A stretch of 46,527 nt of DNA from an uncultured Acidobacteriota bacterium (lineage in GTDB: Bacteria; Acidobacteriota; Blastocatellia; Pyrinomonadales; Pyrinomonadaceae), in contig CALMYB010000023.1 of assembly GCA_937873515.1 (NCBI GenBank), positions 1 through 46,527 on the forward strand. The letters are read 5' to 3'. This document shows, piece after piece, positions 23,904 through 32,239 of the stretch. Every line of letters starts with the position of its first letter. Position 1 is the first letter of the stretch. The translations under genes and the position numbers were made by a program. The notes beneath the pieces are model-generated. The model had not been told where the DNA came from, searched no databases, and saw nothing but the letters and a program-made list of their open reading frames with translations.

Positions 23904-26870
23904 TTAGTTATTCGTACGTCGGAATCCGGTCGTCTGCACGTACTGGAAGAAAGGCGTCGCCGGCGGAAGCCGTGTCGGATCGAGGAACGTGCTGTCGAAC
24001 ACCCAGTTTCGTCTCGGCGGATCGTACACCATGTCGCAGCATTTGAACGAGCCGTTGTTATTTCTCGAGTTGAAGAGGTTGATCAGCGAGCCGGAGTAAT
24101 TCAAGTTGTCGCCGGTCCAGTGCTCCAGAAAACGCTTGAAGTTATGGACGCCGCCGTTAAGTCTCGGCGAAATACCGCCCTGATTCGGCGTGCCGTCATG
24201 GCTCGCTATCGTGTCTCCCGACAGCATCGCAAATCGGATCGTCGTATCCGTCGCGCAACGCGGACCGCAGGAAGAACTGGCCAGATCATACGGATAGCGG
24301 AAGCTCTCTCCGTCATTCCATGCGTTAGAAAGGATCGTCACCGCATCCGCCGCGATCGACGACGGGATATGAAGCGCCGTATCGAACGGCAAATATTGGA
24401 AATACGGGGTGTTGCCCGTACTGGGAACCGTTACCACACCCGTTGAGTTGTAGTTGCCCCATACATAGACTCCGTTCTCAGAGGCCACGGTGAACCCACG
24501 CGTATCGGATGCACTGGACGAGTCATAGATACCCGGAACAGTCGTACCGTTGATAAGCCGGACACCGCGCCGATAGTATTTGTGGTCGTTCACGGCCGCC
24601 GCATCGGCGTAGATCGTATCATCGCGGTACCTTGCGGCCTCAGTGCCGTATGAAGTATTGAGGATGCCGTTTCCATACTGCCCAACGGGGTCCACATCTT
24701 CACCGTTTTGGAGAATGCCGTCATTGCCGGGTGCTGCACCATAGACGTCCTCCATATCGTATTTGCCGTTGAAGTTCGCATCGCCGCGGCGGTCGGAGAC
24801 ATAAAGCACCCAGCCATTCTCCTGAGGCACATCGTCCTTGGTCAGCGAGTGTCCCATCAGGTTCGAGAAAGGCGTGCCGGTGGGAAATCGTCCATCGAAA
24901 TCGCCCCGCAGGAAGCGTCGGAGATTTGCAACGTCGATATCGACCATACTCATCACACCATTGCGTGCGACCTTCTTGTAGTTGTCGTAGTACGTGTCGG
25001 AGTAGTAGGTCTTACTCTTTGAGTCGTAATAAAGGCCCTCGCGAGCATCGAACATCTCGATCGGGAATGGAACGATAGCCTTGTCGGTTCCATTTATGAG
25101 CTTGAGCTGGCCATAGTTCTCATAAGCGCTCGATACAGAGCCGGCATTGCCGGCGGTGCAGCCCAGGCTGCATCCGGCGGCGATCTTCGCCGCGTCGGCG
25201 GTCGTGTAGCGGAGAACGTAGTTCCAACCGCCCGCGCCGTCGTAGCTGATCACATTGGGCGAATTGTTCGGGATCGCGTCTCCGGGAATCGCAAAGCGTT
25301 GGAGTTTCACGATCGAGCGGCTGTCGGGATACGTGGACGGACTCTGCGGCGTCAACGCCGTAATATTAGCCGACGGTGCACTGACCGATCCATTATTAGG
25401 AAGTTGAGGGACACCATATCCGCTGATATAGATCGGCGACTGCTCGGTAACACCGAGGCTAAGGAATTCCGAAGTGATATCGCGTGTCATCAGAACGCCG
25501 GTCGAACTGTCGTATGCTACGGTCTCGACCTTCAGCCAGACCTGACGCGAGGTCGCATCGCCTGTGAAGAGTCTTTCTCCGTTGACCCTGGTAGCTTGAT
25601 AGCCATCGGTCATCGGGAAATTCGCCATGATGTCGTAGCCGCGTGAACGGCGATCCAAGACCGTGTCCGCAGTATTCGGTTCTGCGGTACCGTTCCAATT
25701 GCCGTCCAGCCGAACGCCGCACGGGCCTGTAACTGCAGAGCCGGTGCTTAATGCACAGCCGGGCAGCATTTCCTTCTTGTCCGCAAGGCTGACGCGAATA
25801 CCGTTCTTGTTCGAGTATCTCTCGCCCTTCGTGATCGCATCATCCTTTGTCGTGGCGGAGACAGGTTCGATCGTGCCTGCGTTGTTCACGAGGTCACCGC
25901 CGGTCGAGCCCGGTTCTTCCTTGCCGCGCTTGATCATATCGATCAGGTCAGAATTCGCATTGACCTTGAGTGGCAGTCGCAATTCAGCGACGCGTGCCTG
26001 CAGGTTGCCGTCAAAGACCGCGCTCTGGCTGGCCCAGCTCGGATTCTTATATCCGGGAGGCATATCGGGATTCGACGCGAACACATTCGGCCCGCCGCCG
26101 CTGTTCAGCACGCTGCCCCACGTGGGGTAGAACTGCTTGTTCACGCCCGAAGCGTTTTTGATATAAGTTCTGTTGTTGCTGCTGTCGCCGGTATATCCGT
26201 TGCGCCAGGTTTGCGAAACGATCTCCTTGTGGGCGGTTACGCGAGAATCAAAGTACACGCCCTCACTTCCGGGCGAAATGAAGAAGTTGCCGTTCGAGTG
26301 GACGCGTCCGCCGAAGCTGAACAGCGGCGGCCGGAAGAGCTCGAGATCGTCATCGTAGAAGATACCGAACTGGAAGATCGGAATACGGTTGTTGAGGACG
26401 TTGCGGGTCAGCTGCACCTGTACGCCCTGATTGTCAGTGGTCGTCGTCACAAGCTGCCAGTTGTCACGCAATGCGATCAGGCCGCTGTAAGGGCCGCCGG
26501 TCAGCACAACATTCTCACTAGCAGATGTACGGCCGACCGTCTGCGCGAAAGTGTATCCCGCGAGGCCCGGAGGCATAACGTTCTCGATCTTTGTGATATC
26601 CGCAGCAGTCGGGCTCAACTTCGCTCCGAAGAGCTTGTTGAAGTTTCGCGTCATCGACTCAAGACTTCCCTGCGCCGCGTAGAACGTGCGCGCCTCGGCC
26701 GTTTCATTGCCCACGGCGGCAGCTTCCGCTGCCGTTCGTGTCATCGCCATCGCGGCAAAAACGCTCACGAGAGCAAGGACGAATAGAGCTATCACGATCG
26801 CTGAACCGCGTTCGCTGCTTTCGCTCGCGGCCTTCGTGGAATTTGTCGAATTCTCTCTTCCGGTTTCCAT
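23904..26870 (-). CDS. Very large PilX-like pilus assembly protein
   Basis: The 988-residue protein begins with a polar leader and then ERGSAIVIALFVLALVSVFAAMAMTRTAAEA (helix near 24-43). This is the PilX N-terminal domain pattern, in which the class III-type cleavage site lacks the usual G-F. The family's PilX is about 200 residues, so some 780 residues are extra and beta-rich. They include an EF-hand/dockerin-like loop, DANFNGKYDMED, near 697-708, followed by NDGILQNGEDVD. It is the last gene of a four-gene cassette and probably forms part of a pilus tip or pseudopilus complex at the inner membrane/periplasm. The size suggests that adhesin-like function is fused into it. Confidence 0.8.
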   Translation of the reverse strand: METGRENSTNSTKAASESSERGSAIVIALFVLALVSVFAAMAMTRTAAEAAAVGNETAEARTFYAAQGSLESMTRNFNKLFGAKLSPTAADITKIENVMPPGLAGYTFAQTVGRTSASENVVLTGGPYSGLIALRDNWQLVTTTTDNQGVQVQLTRNVLNNRIPIFQFGIFYDDDLELFRPPLFSFGGRVHSNGNFFISPGSEGVYFDSRVTAHKEIVSQTWRNGYTGDSSNNRTYIKNASGVNKQFYPTWGSVLNSGGGPNVFASNPDMPPGYKNPSWASQSAVFDGNLQARVAELRLPLKVNANSDLIDMIKRGKEEPGSTGGDLVNNAGTIEPVSATTKDDAITKGERYSNKNGIRVSLADKKEMLPGCALSTGSAVTGPCGVRLDGNWNGTAEPNTADTVLDRRSRGYDIMANFPMTDGYQATRVNGERLFTGDATSRQVWLKVETVAYDSSTGVLMTRDITSEFLSLGVTEQSPIYISGYGVPQLPNNGSVSAPSANITALTPQSPSTYPDSRSIVKLQRFAIPGDAIPNNSPNVISYDGAGGWNYVLRYTTADAAKIAAGCSLGCTAGNAGSVSSAYENYGQLKLINGTDKAIVPFPIEMFDAREGLYYDSKSKTYYSDTYYDNYKKVARNGVMSMVDIDVANLRRFLRGDFDGRFPTGTPFSNLMGHSLTKDDVPQENGWVLYVSDRRGDANFNGKYDMEDVYGAAPGNDGILQNGEDVDPVGQYGNGILNTSYGTEAARYRDDTIYADAAAVNDHKYYRRGVRLINGTTVPGIYDSSSASDTRGFTVASENGVYVWGNYNSTGVVTVPSTGNTPYFQYLPFDTALHIPSSIAADAVTILSNAWNDGESFRYPYDLASSSCGPRCATDTTIRFAMLSGDTIASHDGTPNQGGISPRLNGGVHNFKRFLEHWTGDNLNYSGSLINLFNSRNNNGSFKCCDMVYDPPRRNWVFDSTFLDPTRLPPATPFFQYVQTTGFRRTNN

Positions 26871-26892
26871 CGTTTTGTACCTACTTCAAAAA

Positions 26893-27954
26893 CTAATTTG
26901 CCTCGTAACCAAGGTTGCGCGTACTAAAGGTCGTGGTCTGCGTTTCACGGTAAGGCTGCCCGCTCGACATATTCTCTACGGATCTGACATCTACGCTAAC
27001 CCTGATCTGCCTGACCGCAGCAAGGTTTGTCGGAAGATCGTCCGCAGTGCCGGCAATACCGTCGGGGCCTGCTATCGGATTATTCGTTACGACGCCATCG
27101 TCCATGATGTATTCGATCTGGAAGTTTTGAACTCCGTAGATCAGCGGCGCATCGACGAAGGCCTGCGGCGTAGCGGGAAAAACCGGCGGACTATTTGCAT
27201 ATTCTCTTCGAGTAAGAGTGCCGTCGGGGGTCACGAAATACGTCACCATTCTCACGCGCTGGATGCTCGCCGGCACGGTAATTGCCCGAAGAGTACCGCT
27301 CGCACCGGCGAGGTTGATGCCGAGAACGTCCCCGTTCGAGAACTCGATCTTGTTGGCTCCGCTTTTTCCCGTAACAAGTCCCAGCGTCGAGCCTGAGCTT
27401 CCTGTAACGAGGTAGAGGTCATTGACATTACAAAGGGAGTTGCTGCCTGAGAGAGGCACGATCTCATCGATCGTTCCACCGGATTTTGTGGTCGCGGCAT
27501 TGACCTTTAGCGGCTGCGACACACCTCCGACGAGGTTGAATGTCGAGTCCTTGAAGAGGAATGTAACCTGGTCCGTCCTTACGTTAGGTGTCTGATTGTA
27601 AGTGTTGAGCGTTCGGTTATCACCGGCAATGATCGGCGCAACGGTGTCACGCGTCGTATCGGGATCGTTCGGAATACCAAGCAGCGTCCCCATGCGGTTG
27701 TCCGTCAGGATCACCGTGTTCTTGAGCGGATACCCGAAGCCGGCATTATATGCATCCCTTCCGATCAGGTTCAGGGCAATCCGTACGTTCTTGTTCAGCC
27801 CGGTCTTTTCGCTTACGACGGAACGCGTTGCTTTCGCAACGGCCATAACGCCGAAAATACTGCCCGTCACGATCGTAAACAATGTGATCGAGATCAGAAG
27901 TTCTACAAGCGAAAATCCATTTTCGTTTCGTGATCGATCTACTGATGGCGTCAT
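26893..27954 (-). CDS. PilW-like minor pilin (prepilin N-terminal methylation motif)
   Basis: The 353-residue product has a type IV prepilin signal, NENGFSLVELLISITLFTI. It is cleaved after Gly13 to leave Phe, with Glu at +5 (residue 18) and a helix to about 42. The rest is beta-rich. An acidic loop GPDGIAGTADD (near 293-303) resembles calcium-binding loops. The order GspH-PilV-PilW-PilX of this cassette supports the PilW assignment over a major pilin. It lies 4 bp after the PilV-like gene and 22 bp before the PilX-like gene. Confidence 0.88.
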   Translation of the reverse strand: MTPSVDRSRNENGFSLVELLISITLFTIVTGSIFGVMAVAKATRSVVSEKTGLNKNVRIALNLIGRDAYNAGFGYPLKNTVILTDNRMGTLLGIPNDPDTTRDTVAPIIAGDNRTLNTYNQTPNVRTDQVTFLFKDSTFNLVGGVSQPLKVNAATTKSGGTIDEIVPLSGSNSLCNVNDLYLVTGSSGSTLGLVTGKSGANKIEFSNGDVLGINLAGASGTLRAITVPASIQRVRMVTYFVTPDGTLTRREYANSPPVFPATPQAFVDAPLIYGVQNFQIEYIMDDGVVTNNPIAGPDGIAGTADDLPTNLAAVRQIRVSVDVRSVENMSSGQPYRETQTTTFSTRNLGYEAN

Positions 27955-27958
27955 AAAT

Positions 27959-28522
27959 CTACTCTCCTGCGTCGGTTGCGATCGCGTAATCCGTCAAGAC
28001 GGTTTGCAAAGATTCGGTCCTCGGAACCGCTCCAACGAAATATCGAACATCGACCCTGACGTTCCTGAAGCGAACAGGATTGGTTCCCGGTGTCGGACAG
28101 TTGTAAGAGGGAGCGTCGGGATCACATTCATCAGTGATAGTTATCTCCCGCTGAAGATTTGGCACCGTCACATTATCGTCATCGGCGGTCCCGATTATCG
28201 CGTCCGGCCCGGCACCGACATGTACGTCCTGCATGCCGGTCACAAATACGCCCTGAGGAATACCGCTTATCGGGTCCGGGTTCGAGCCCACGTTGCCGAC
28301 GGCTTTCCAACCCAGCCGATCCGGGTCGGTCTCCTTGACCGACATAATCGATTCCATCGTCGAAGCGGCGACCTGTTTGGCGACCATCTGCTGCTCTTGC
28401 GAACGGGCCTGCAGAACTGCGCCGCCCATCCCAGACATAAGTGCAAGGATCCCGACCATCAAGATGACGATCGCGATCATTACGTCGATATATGAGAATC
28501 CGGATTCATTTTTTGTACTCAT
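27959..28522 (-). CDS. PilV-like minor pilin with Asp at position +5
   Basis: Starting at ATG 28522, the 187-residue product is MSTKNESGFSYIDVMIAIV..., with cleavage after Gly8. Position +5 is Asp13 instead of the near-invariant Glu of type IV pilins. The helix runs to about 35 and MGGAVLQARSQEQQMVAKQVAAS follows. An acidic GPDAIIGTADDDN loop is near 103-115 and matches that of the PilW-like protein. The open frame extends upstream to 28639, but that part overlaps the preceding gene and has no pilin features. It is 10 bp from the end of the GspH-like gene. Confidence 0.86.
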   Translation of the reverse strand: MSTKNESGFSYIDVMIAIVILMVGILALMSGMGGAVLQARSQEQQMVAKQVAASTMESIMSVKETDPDRLGWKAVGNVGSNPDPISGIPQGVFVTGMQDVHVGAGPDAIIGTADDDNVTVPNLQREITITDECDPDAPSYNCPTPGTNPVRFRNVRVDVRYFVGAVPRTESLQTVLTDYAIATDAGE

Positions 28523-28532
28523 ATTCTTGAAC

Positions 28533-29198
28533 CTATTGTGTGCTCGCGACAAAGGTCGAGCCGTCGTATTTCCAAAGTCTAAGTGCACCGCTTCCGCCGA
28601 ATAGCGTAATTGCGCGGATCTCACCCTTGCTGCGTGCAACGCTGCTTGCCGGAGCGCTCGGCGGCCAAATGTAGATCGTCGAACTTATCGGGTTATCGAC
28701 GCTGTCCACGACGTTTCCCGTACTCTCGAAGCGCGCCACCCATACCTGATGCCCGGAGACGGTCGAACCGCCCTCTTCGTGACTGAGGATCGCGGTAGAA
28801 AACGCCGCATCGGCATAATTCGGCGGGTTCGGCGGGTTCACTCCTGCCGGACGCGCATCGACGCGAATATCAGAAACATTGTCGAGCGGAATTCGTTTGA
28901 TTAAAGTGTCGGGGTCGGTGTTGTTCTCATCGATCTGGAGAATGGCGTTGTCCGTGAGATCGATCTCGACACGCATCGTTCGACGACGCGTCATCGCAAG
29001 TTGTGAGGTCTCTCGGATCACGTCGATTATGCGAAGAGCCTGATCGTCCGAACGATAGACCTTCCGGTAGCTAACGATGTACGGAATAGAGATCGCACAA
29101 ACGATGGCCAGGACCGACAACGTGACAAAAAGCTCGGTTATCGAGAAGCCAGATTCGCCGGAGCGTCCGCCAGACCTTTTTTGCGAGCGGCAATACAT
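28533..29198 (-). CDS. GspH/FimT-like minor pilin
   Basis: The 221-residue product from ATG 29198 has prepilin motif SGESGFSITELFVTLSVLAIV: cleavage after Gly17 and Glu22 at +5. It then has SIPYIVSYRKVYRSDDQALRIIDVIRETSQLAMTRRRTMRVEIDL, which follows the GspH/FimT pattern. The C-terminal domain is beta-rich with WVARFESTGNVVDS. The frame is open upstream to 29447, but the extra 83 residues lack a pilin leader and run through the divergent promoter region, so the later start is preferred. It is the first gene of the pilin operon and diverges from the FHA-PBP operon across 215 bp. Confidence 0.85.
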   Translation of the reverse strand: MYCRSQKRSGGRSGESGFSITELFVTLSVLAIVCAISIPYIVSYRKVYRSDDQALRIIDVIRETSQLAMTRRRTMRVEIDLTDNAILQIDENNTDPDTLIKRIPLDNVSDIRVDARPAGVNPPNPPNYADAAFSTAILSHEEGGSTVSGHQVWVARFESTGNVVDSVDNPISSTIYIWPPSAPASSVARSKGEIRAITLFGGSGALRLWKYDGSTFVASTQ

Positions 29199-29413
29199 AT
29201 TGTTTTCGAGTGTGTTTTCGTTGGGCACAACTCCCGCTGACTCCGACAGCTGCGTCGAAGACGAAACAGGGAGCACTATCAAGAAGAAATGTGGAAGGCT
29301 AGGAACATTCCAAAAGTATTTTGCCATAGTTGAACATCTTTTTACAAGAAGTTTTGGATTTTTTCTAATTTCGGCAAAATTCGCTACTATTGACCTCACT
29401 CGTATCTGGTGTG
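29199..29413. promoter_or_regulatory. Divergent promoter region, pilin operon versus FHA-pbp-rodA-PP2C operon
   Basis: 215 bp between two outward-facing operons. On the plus strand TACTAT (29385-29390) lies 24 bp before the FHA start. On the minus strand a TTGTAA...CAAAAT pair with 18-bp spacing can be placed near 29350-29320. Both are moderate matches, and no shared operator is seen. Confidence 0.4.
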
Positions 29414-30340
29414 ATGACAGAAGATAGGCCCCACAATTCACGCTCAACGTCGATCGATTCGCTTGTTCGCGGAGTTTTGGGAAAATTTGGCGATATTTTT
29501 GATCGATTTACCGGAAGGCAGTGGAAGCCTTCCAGCGGCCTTGCGACAAGCGAGGTCATCGAGCGAATCAAGAGGATCCTGGACACGGAGGCCCGTGATG
29601 TACGCGGCAAAGGTAAGGTCGTGCCCCATTCGGTCATTTTGAAGATGCAATGGGACAAATTCTCGACCGACGACCCAAAGACGATCGGTGAATTTGAGAA
29701 TGAGCTTCTCGTGGCCGCGATCGATCACATAAACGATCGCAGGTATTACACATCCGGCCCAATGACGGTCGAGGTCAAACCGGATTATTTTACCGAAGGG
29801 ATCAAGTTCATCGCGTCTTTCGACCCAAGTTCGGGTAACGAGGAAGATGAGCGGGAAGTCCATCTTTCTATTCCGCCGCTGAATGCTTCTGAGACAGCGC
29901 GATCCACGAACGATGCCGGCGAAGACATGGATCCTGCCTCGGGAAAAGAAATTGGCGCTGTTACCATTTGTACCGCGACATTTGAGCTCGGCGGCTTTGC
30001 TCACGAAATAAAGCTGCGAGTGCCGACGCCGGGACGCGTCAGTGTTGGGCGAACTGCGGAGAGTCTGCTCCGAATCGACGACACGAGCATATCCAAACAC
30101 CACGCAACCCTCGCAGTTTCGGCGGACGCGCAAATGGCCGTCGCGGACACAGGTTCGACCAATGGCACAAAGGTGAACGGCGAGAAACTATCGTACGGCG
30201 AGGCTGTTGCTATATCAGCAGGAGATGCTGTCACGTTCGGCAGCGTGGATGTAAAGTTTTCTTTGGAAGCAGAAACTCCTGAGACTGAGGTGTCCGAGCC
30301 GAGCGATGAGTTCTTGGATGAAGAGGTGGCCGCGGAATGA
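29414..30340 (+). CDS. FHA domain protein with FhaA-like N-terminal domain (DUF3662)
   Basis: The product has 308 residues from ATG 29414; in-frame starts upstream (29390, GTG 29411) are possible. The N-terminal part (about 20-140) follows the DUF3662 pattern, with VVPHSVILKMQWDKFS and FENELLVAAIDHINDRRYYTSGPMTVEVKPD. An acidic linker is at about 140-180. The FHA domain (about 190-280) has VSVGRTAESLLRIDDTSISKHHATL and DTGSTNGTKVNG, keeping the phosphothreonine-binding Arg, Ser, His and Asn. The stop overlaps the next start as ATGA (30337-30340), coupling it to the class B PBP. FhaA regulates peptidoglycan assembly in mycobacteria; the same job here is an inference from the neighbours. Confidence 0.88.
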   Translation: MTEDRPHNSRSTSIDSLVRGVLGKFGDIFDRFTGRQWKPSSGLATSEVIERIKRILDTEARDVRGKGKVVPHSVILKMQWDKFSTDDPKTIGEFENELLVAAIDHINDRRYYTSGPMTVEVKPDYFTEGIKFIASFDPSSGNEEDEREVHLSIPPLNASETARSTNDAGEDMDPASGKEIGAVTICTATFELGGFAHEIKLRVPTPGRVSVGRTAESLLRIDDTSISKHHATLAVSADAQMAVADTGSTNGTKVNGEKLSYGEAVAISAGDAVTFGSVDVKFSLEAETPETEVSEPSDEFLDEEVAAE

Positions 30341-32235
30341 TCGGACTGTTTTTTCTGTTCATCGACTGGAAGTTCCTGCGGCCCGAATATATCTTCGGCG
30401 GCCAGGTTCTCGAACGCACCCCTGCGGGCATCTCGATCCTTTATCTATTTGGGCTTCTGATCCTGCTGCTCTTTGTATCCCTTTTCTTCTTGGAGACCAT
30501 CCGGCGGCCGAAACTCACCGCCGAAAAGGACCTGCCGCCGCCGGTGGCTCGGCGCCTGACGATCAATATCGCCAATCGAAGTATTTTTGTTTGGCAGATA
30601 TTTTTTATTCTCGCCGCCTTGTCTGTCTTTGGGTTTCACATATATTGGACCAAGTTTGCCGACGAAGAGAACGATCAGTTCCAGGCCCTTGCCTACAAGG
30701 ACCTTCGGCGGCGAAGAACCAGTGCTGCCGATCTGAGAGGCTGGATATTGGATCGCACCGGCAAGCTCGATTCGACCCTTGCTTATTACAAACTTGACAG
30801 CGATGGTGATCTCGAACGGTCTTATCCGCTTGATCGCGAAATGGCTCACCTGTTCGGCACCGAACGCGGTACTCCGGGCCTTGAGCGGACTTTGTTCTCA
30901 AAGCAGACAGGCCCGGCACCGGAGGCGTGGGACATTCTCTTCAAATACCGTGAACCGGAGCCGGTCAATAAGGACGTTCGGCTGACCATCGACCGGCAGC
31001 TCCAGCAGTTCGTCGCAAAACAGCTCGAGGGCAAGAAGGGAGCGATCGTCGTTCTAAATCCGCAGACGGGCGAACTGCTCGCGATGTATTCAAATCCGTC
31101 GTACAGCCTTGATGACGTGCGTACGCTTGACGGCTATTTGAAGCTGGAGGCCGACAAGCAGAACCAGCCGCTTCTTAGCCGCGCAATGCGCGAATTCTAT
31201 CCGCCGGGCTCGACGTTCAAAACGCTGACGATGATCTCGGCCTTTCGTGCAGGCAAGCAAGATGCTCTTTTCCCCGACCTGCCTTCGACGGCCGATCCAC
31301 CTTGTTACACGCCATTCCGCGGCTCTCGGCCGATATGTGACGCCGGCGGAAGCTGCGAGATCTGCCGGACGGATGTACCGCTCAGAGAAGCGTTCAAGGT
31401 TTCGAGCAATCAGTATTTTGCACAGCTCGCAAACTATCTCGGACGCGAGCGAATGGCCGAGACAGCGCGTCTTTTCGGGATAGCTACCGTCGATGAGCCT
31501 AAGGATGCTCTGATGCAGGGCTTCTTCCCGCAGGTGTGGAATACGACCACCGACCGCATCGCGAATTCGATCAGCCCGCGGCAGTCAACAATGGTGGTCG
31601 GTAAAAGCCTCACTCTCTACGATTTCGGGTTGGAAGGTATGGGCCAGGGCCTCGCGTCGCAGATGACGCCTTTTCAAATGGCCTTGATCGCGGCCGGTGC
31701 AGGCAACCTGAAAGGGCAGCTGATCAAGCCAAGGATAGAAGCCGACCTGCAGCCTCAAGCATTCTCGCAGGTGCTGTCGCCGCAGCAGGCCGCGATGATC
31801 CGCGAAATAATGTCAACGGTAACGGAAGAACCGGGCGGAACCGGCGGACAAGTTCGGGCGATCCTCTCAGGCACAGGCGTTACCGCGGGCGGCAAGACCG
31901 GCACTGCGGAGCAAGATGATGTTCCTGTCTATGATGCGGATGGCAGACGCAAGTTCACGATAGTCAAAAAGACCGGAAAGAACGGTGAGGTGATAGAAGA
32001 GAAAAAGTACGTCACTCGCGATCGAACGGACGGCTGGTTCATTTCCATTGCTCCCCTGGAGGATCCGCAGGTCGCGATCGCGGTCGTTGTCGAGGATATC
32101 GGAAGCAGGTTCGGCGGCGGGACGGCCGCTCCGATCGCCGCGAACGTCATCCTGAAGGCACGAGAGCTAGGCCTTCTTGGTGATAAATACAAAGTCAAAG
32201 CAAAGCCGGCTTCGCCAAAGGGAAAGAAGCGTTAA
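30337..32235 (+). CDS. Class B penicillin-binding protein (PbpA/FtsI-like transpeptidase)
   Basis: The 632-residue D,D-transpeptidase cross-links peptidoglycan in the periplasm. The active-site motifs are SxxK with Ser292 (PPGSTFKTLT), SxN at about 356-358 (VSSNQYF) and KTG at 520-522 (GGKTGTAEQ). Two hydrophobic helices precede it, near 34-52 and 84-106, an extra one compared with the usual single anchor. The pedestal region is short, with LRGWILDRTGKL near 129-140. This is closer to mycobacterial PbpA than to FtsI. It is coupled to the FHA gene upstream (ATGA) and is followed 4 bp later by the RodA/FtsW gene, its expected glycosyltransferase partner. Confidence 0.92.
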   Translation: MIGLFFLFIDWKFLRPEYIFGGQVLERTPAGISILYLFGLLILLLFVSLFFLETIRRPKLTAEKDLPPPVARRLTINIANRSIFVWQIFFILAALSVFGFHIYWTKFADEENDQFQALAYKDLRRRRTSAADLRGWILDRTGKLDSTLAYYKLDSDGDLERSYPLDREMAHLFGTERGTPGLERTLFSKQTGPAPEAWDILFKYREPEPVNKDVRLTIDRQLQQFVAKQLEGKKGAIVVLNPQTGELLAMYSNPSYSLDDVRTLDGYLKLEADKQNQPLLSRAMREFYPPGSTFKTLTMISAFRAGKQDALFPDLPSTADPPCYTPFRGSRPICDAGGSCEICRTDVPLREAFKVSSNQYFAQLANYLGRERMAETARLFGIATVDEPKDALMQGFFPQVWNTTTDRIANSISPRQSTMVVGKSLTLYDFGLEGMGQGLASQMTPFQMALIAAGAGNLKGQLIKPRIEADLQPQAFSQVLSPQQAAMIREIMSTVTEEPGGTGGQVRAILSGTGVTAGGKTGTAEQDDVPVYDADGRRKFTIVKKTGKNGEVIEEKKYVTRDRTDGWFISIAPLEDPQVAIAVVVEDIGSRFGGGTAAPIAANVILKARELGLLGDKYKVKAKPASPKGKKR

Positions 32236-32239
32236 TACA

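Noticed and set aside
28523..28639. 39-codon N-terminal extension of the PilV-like pilin
   Set aside because: It overlaps the end of the preceding pilin gene, and the extended protein would not have a terminal prepilin leader.
29199..29447. 83-codon N-terminal extension of the GspH-like pilin
   Set aside because: It would place the prepilin signal far inside the protein and run through the divergent promoter region.
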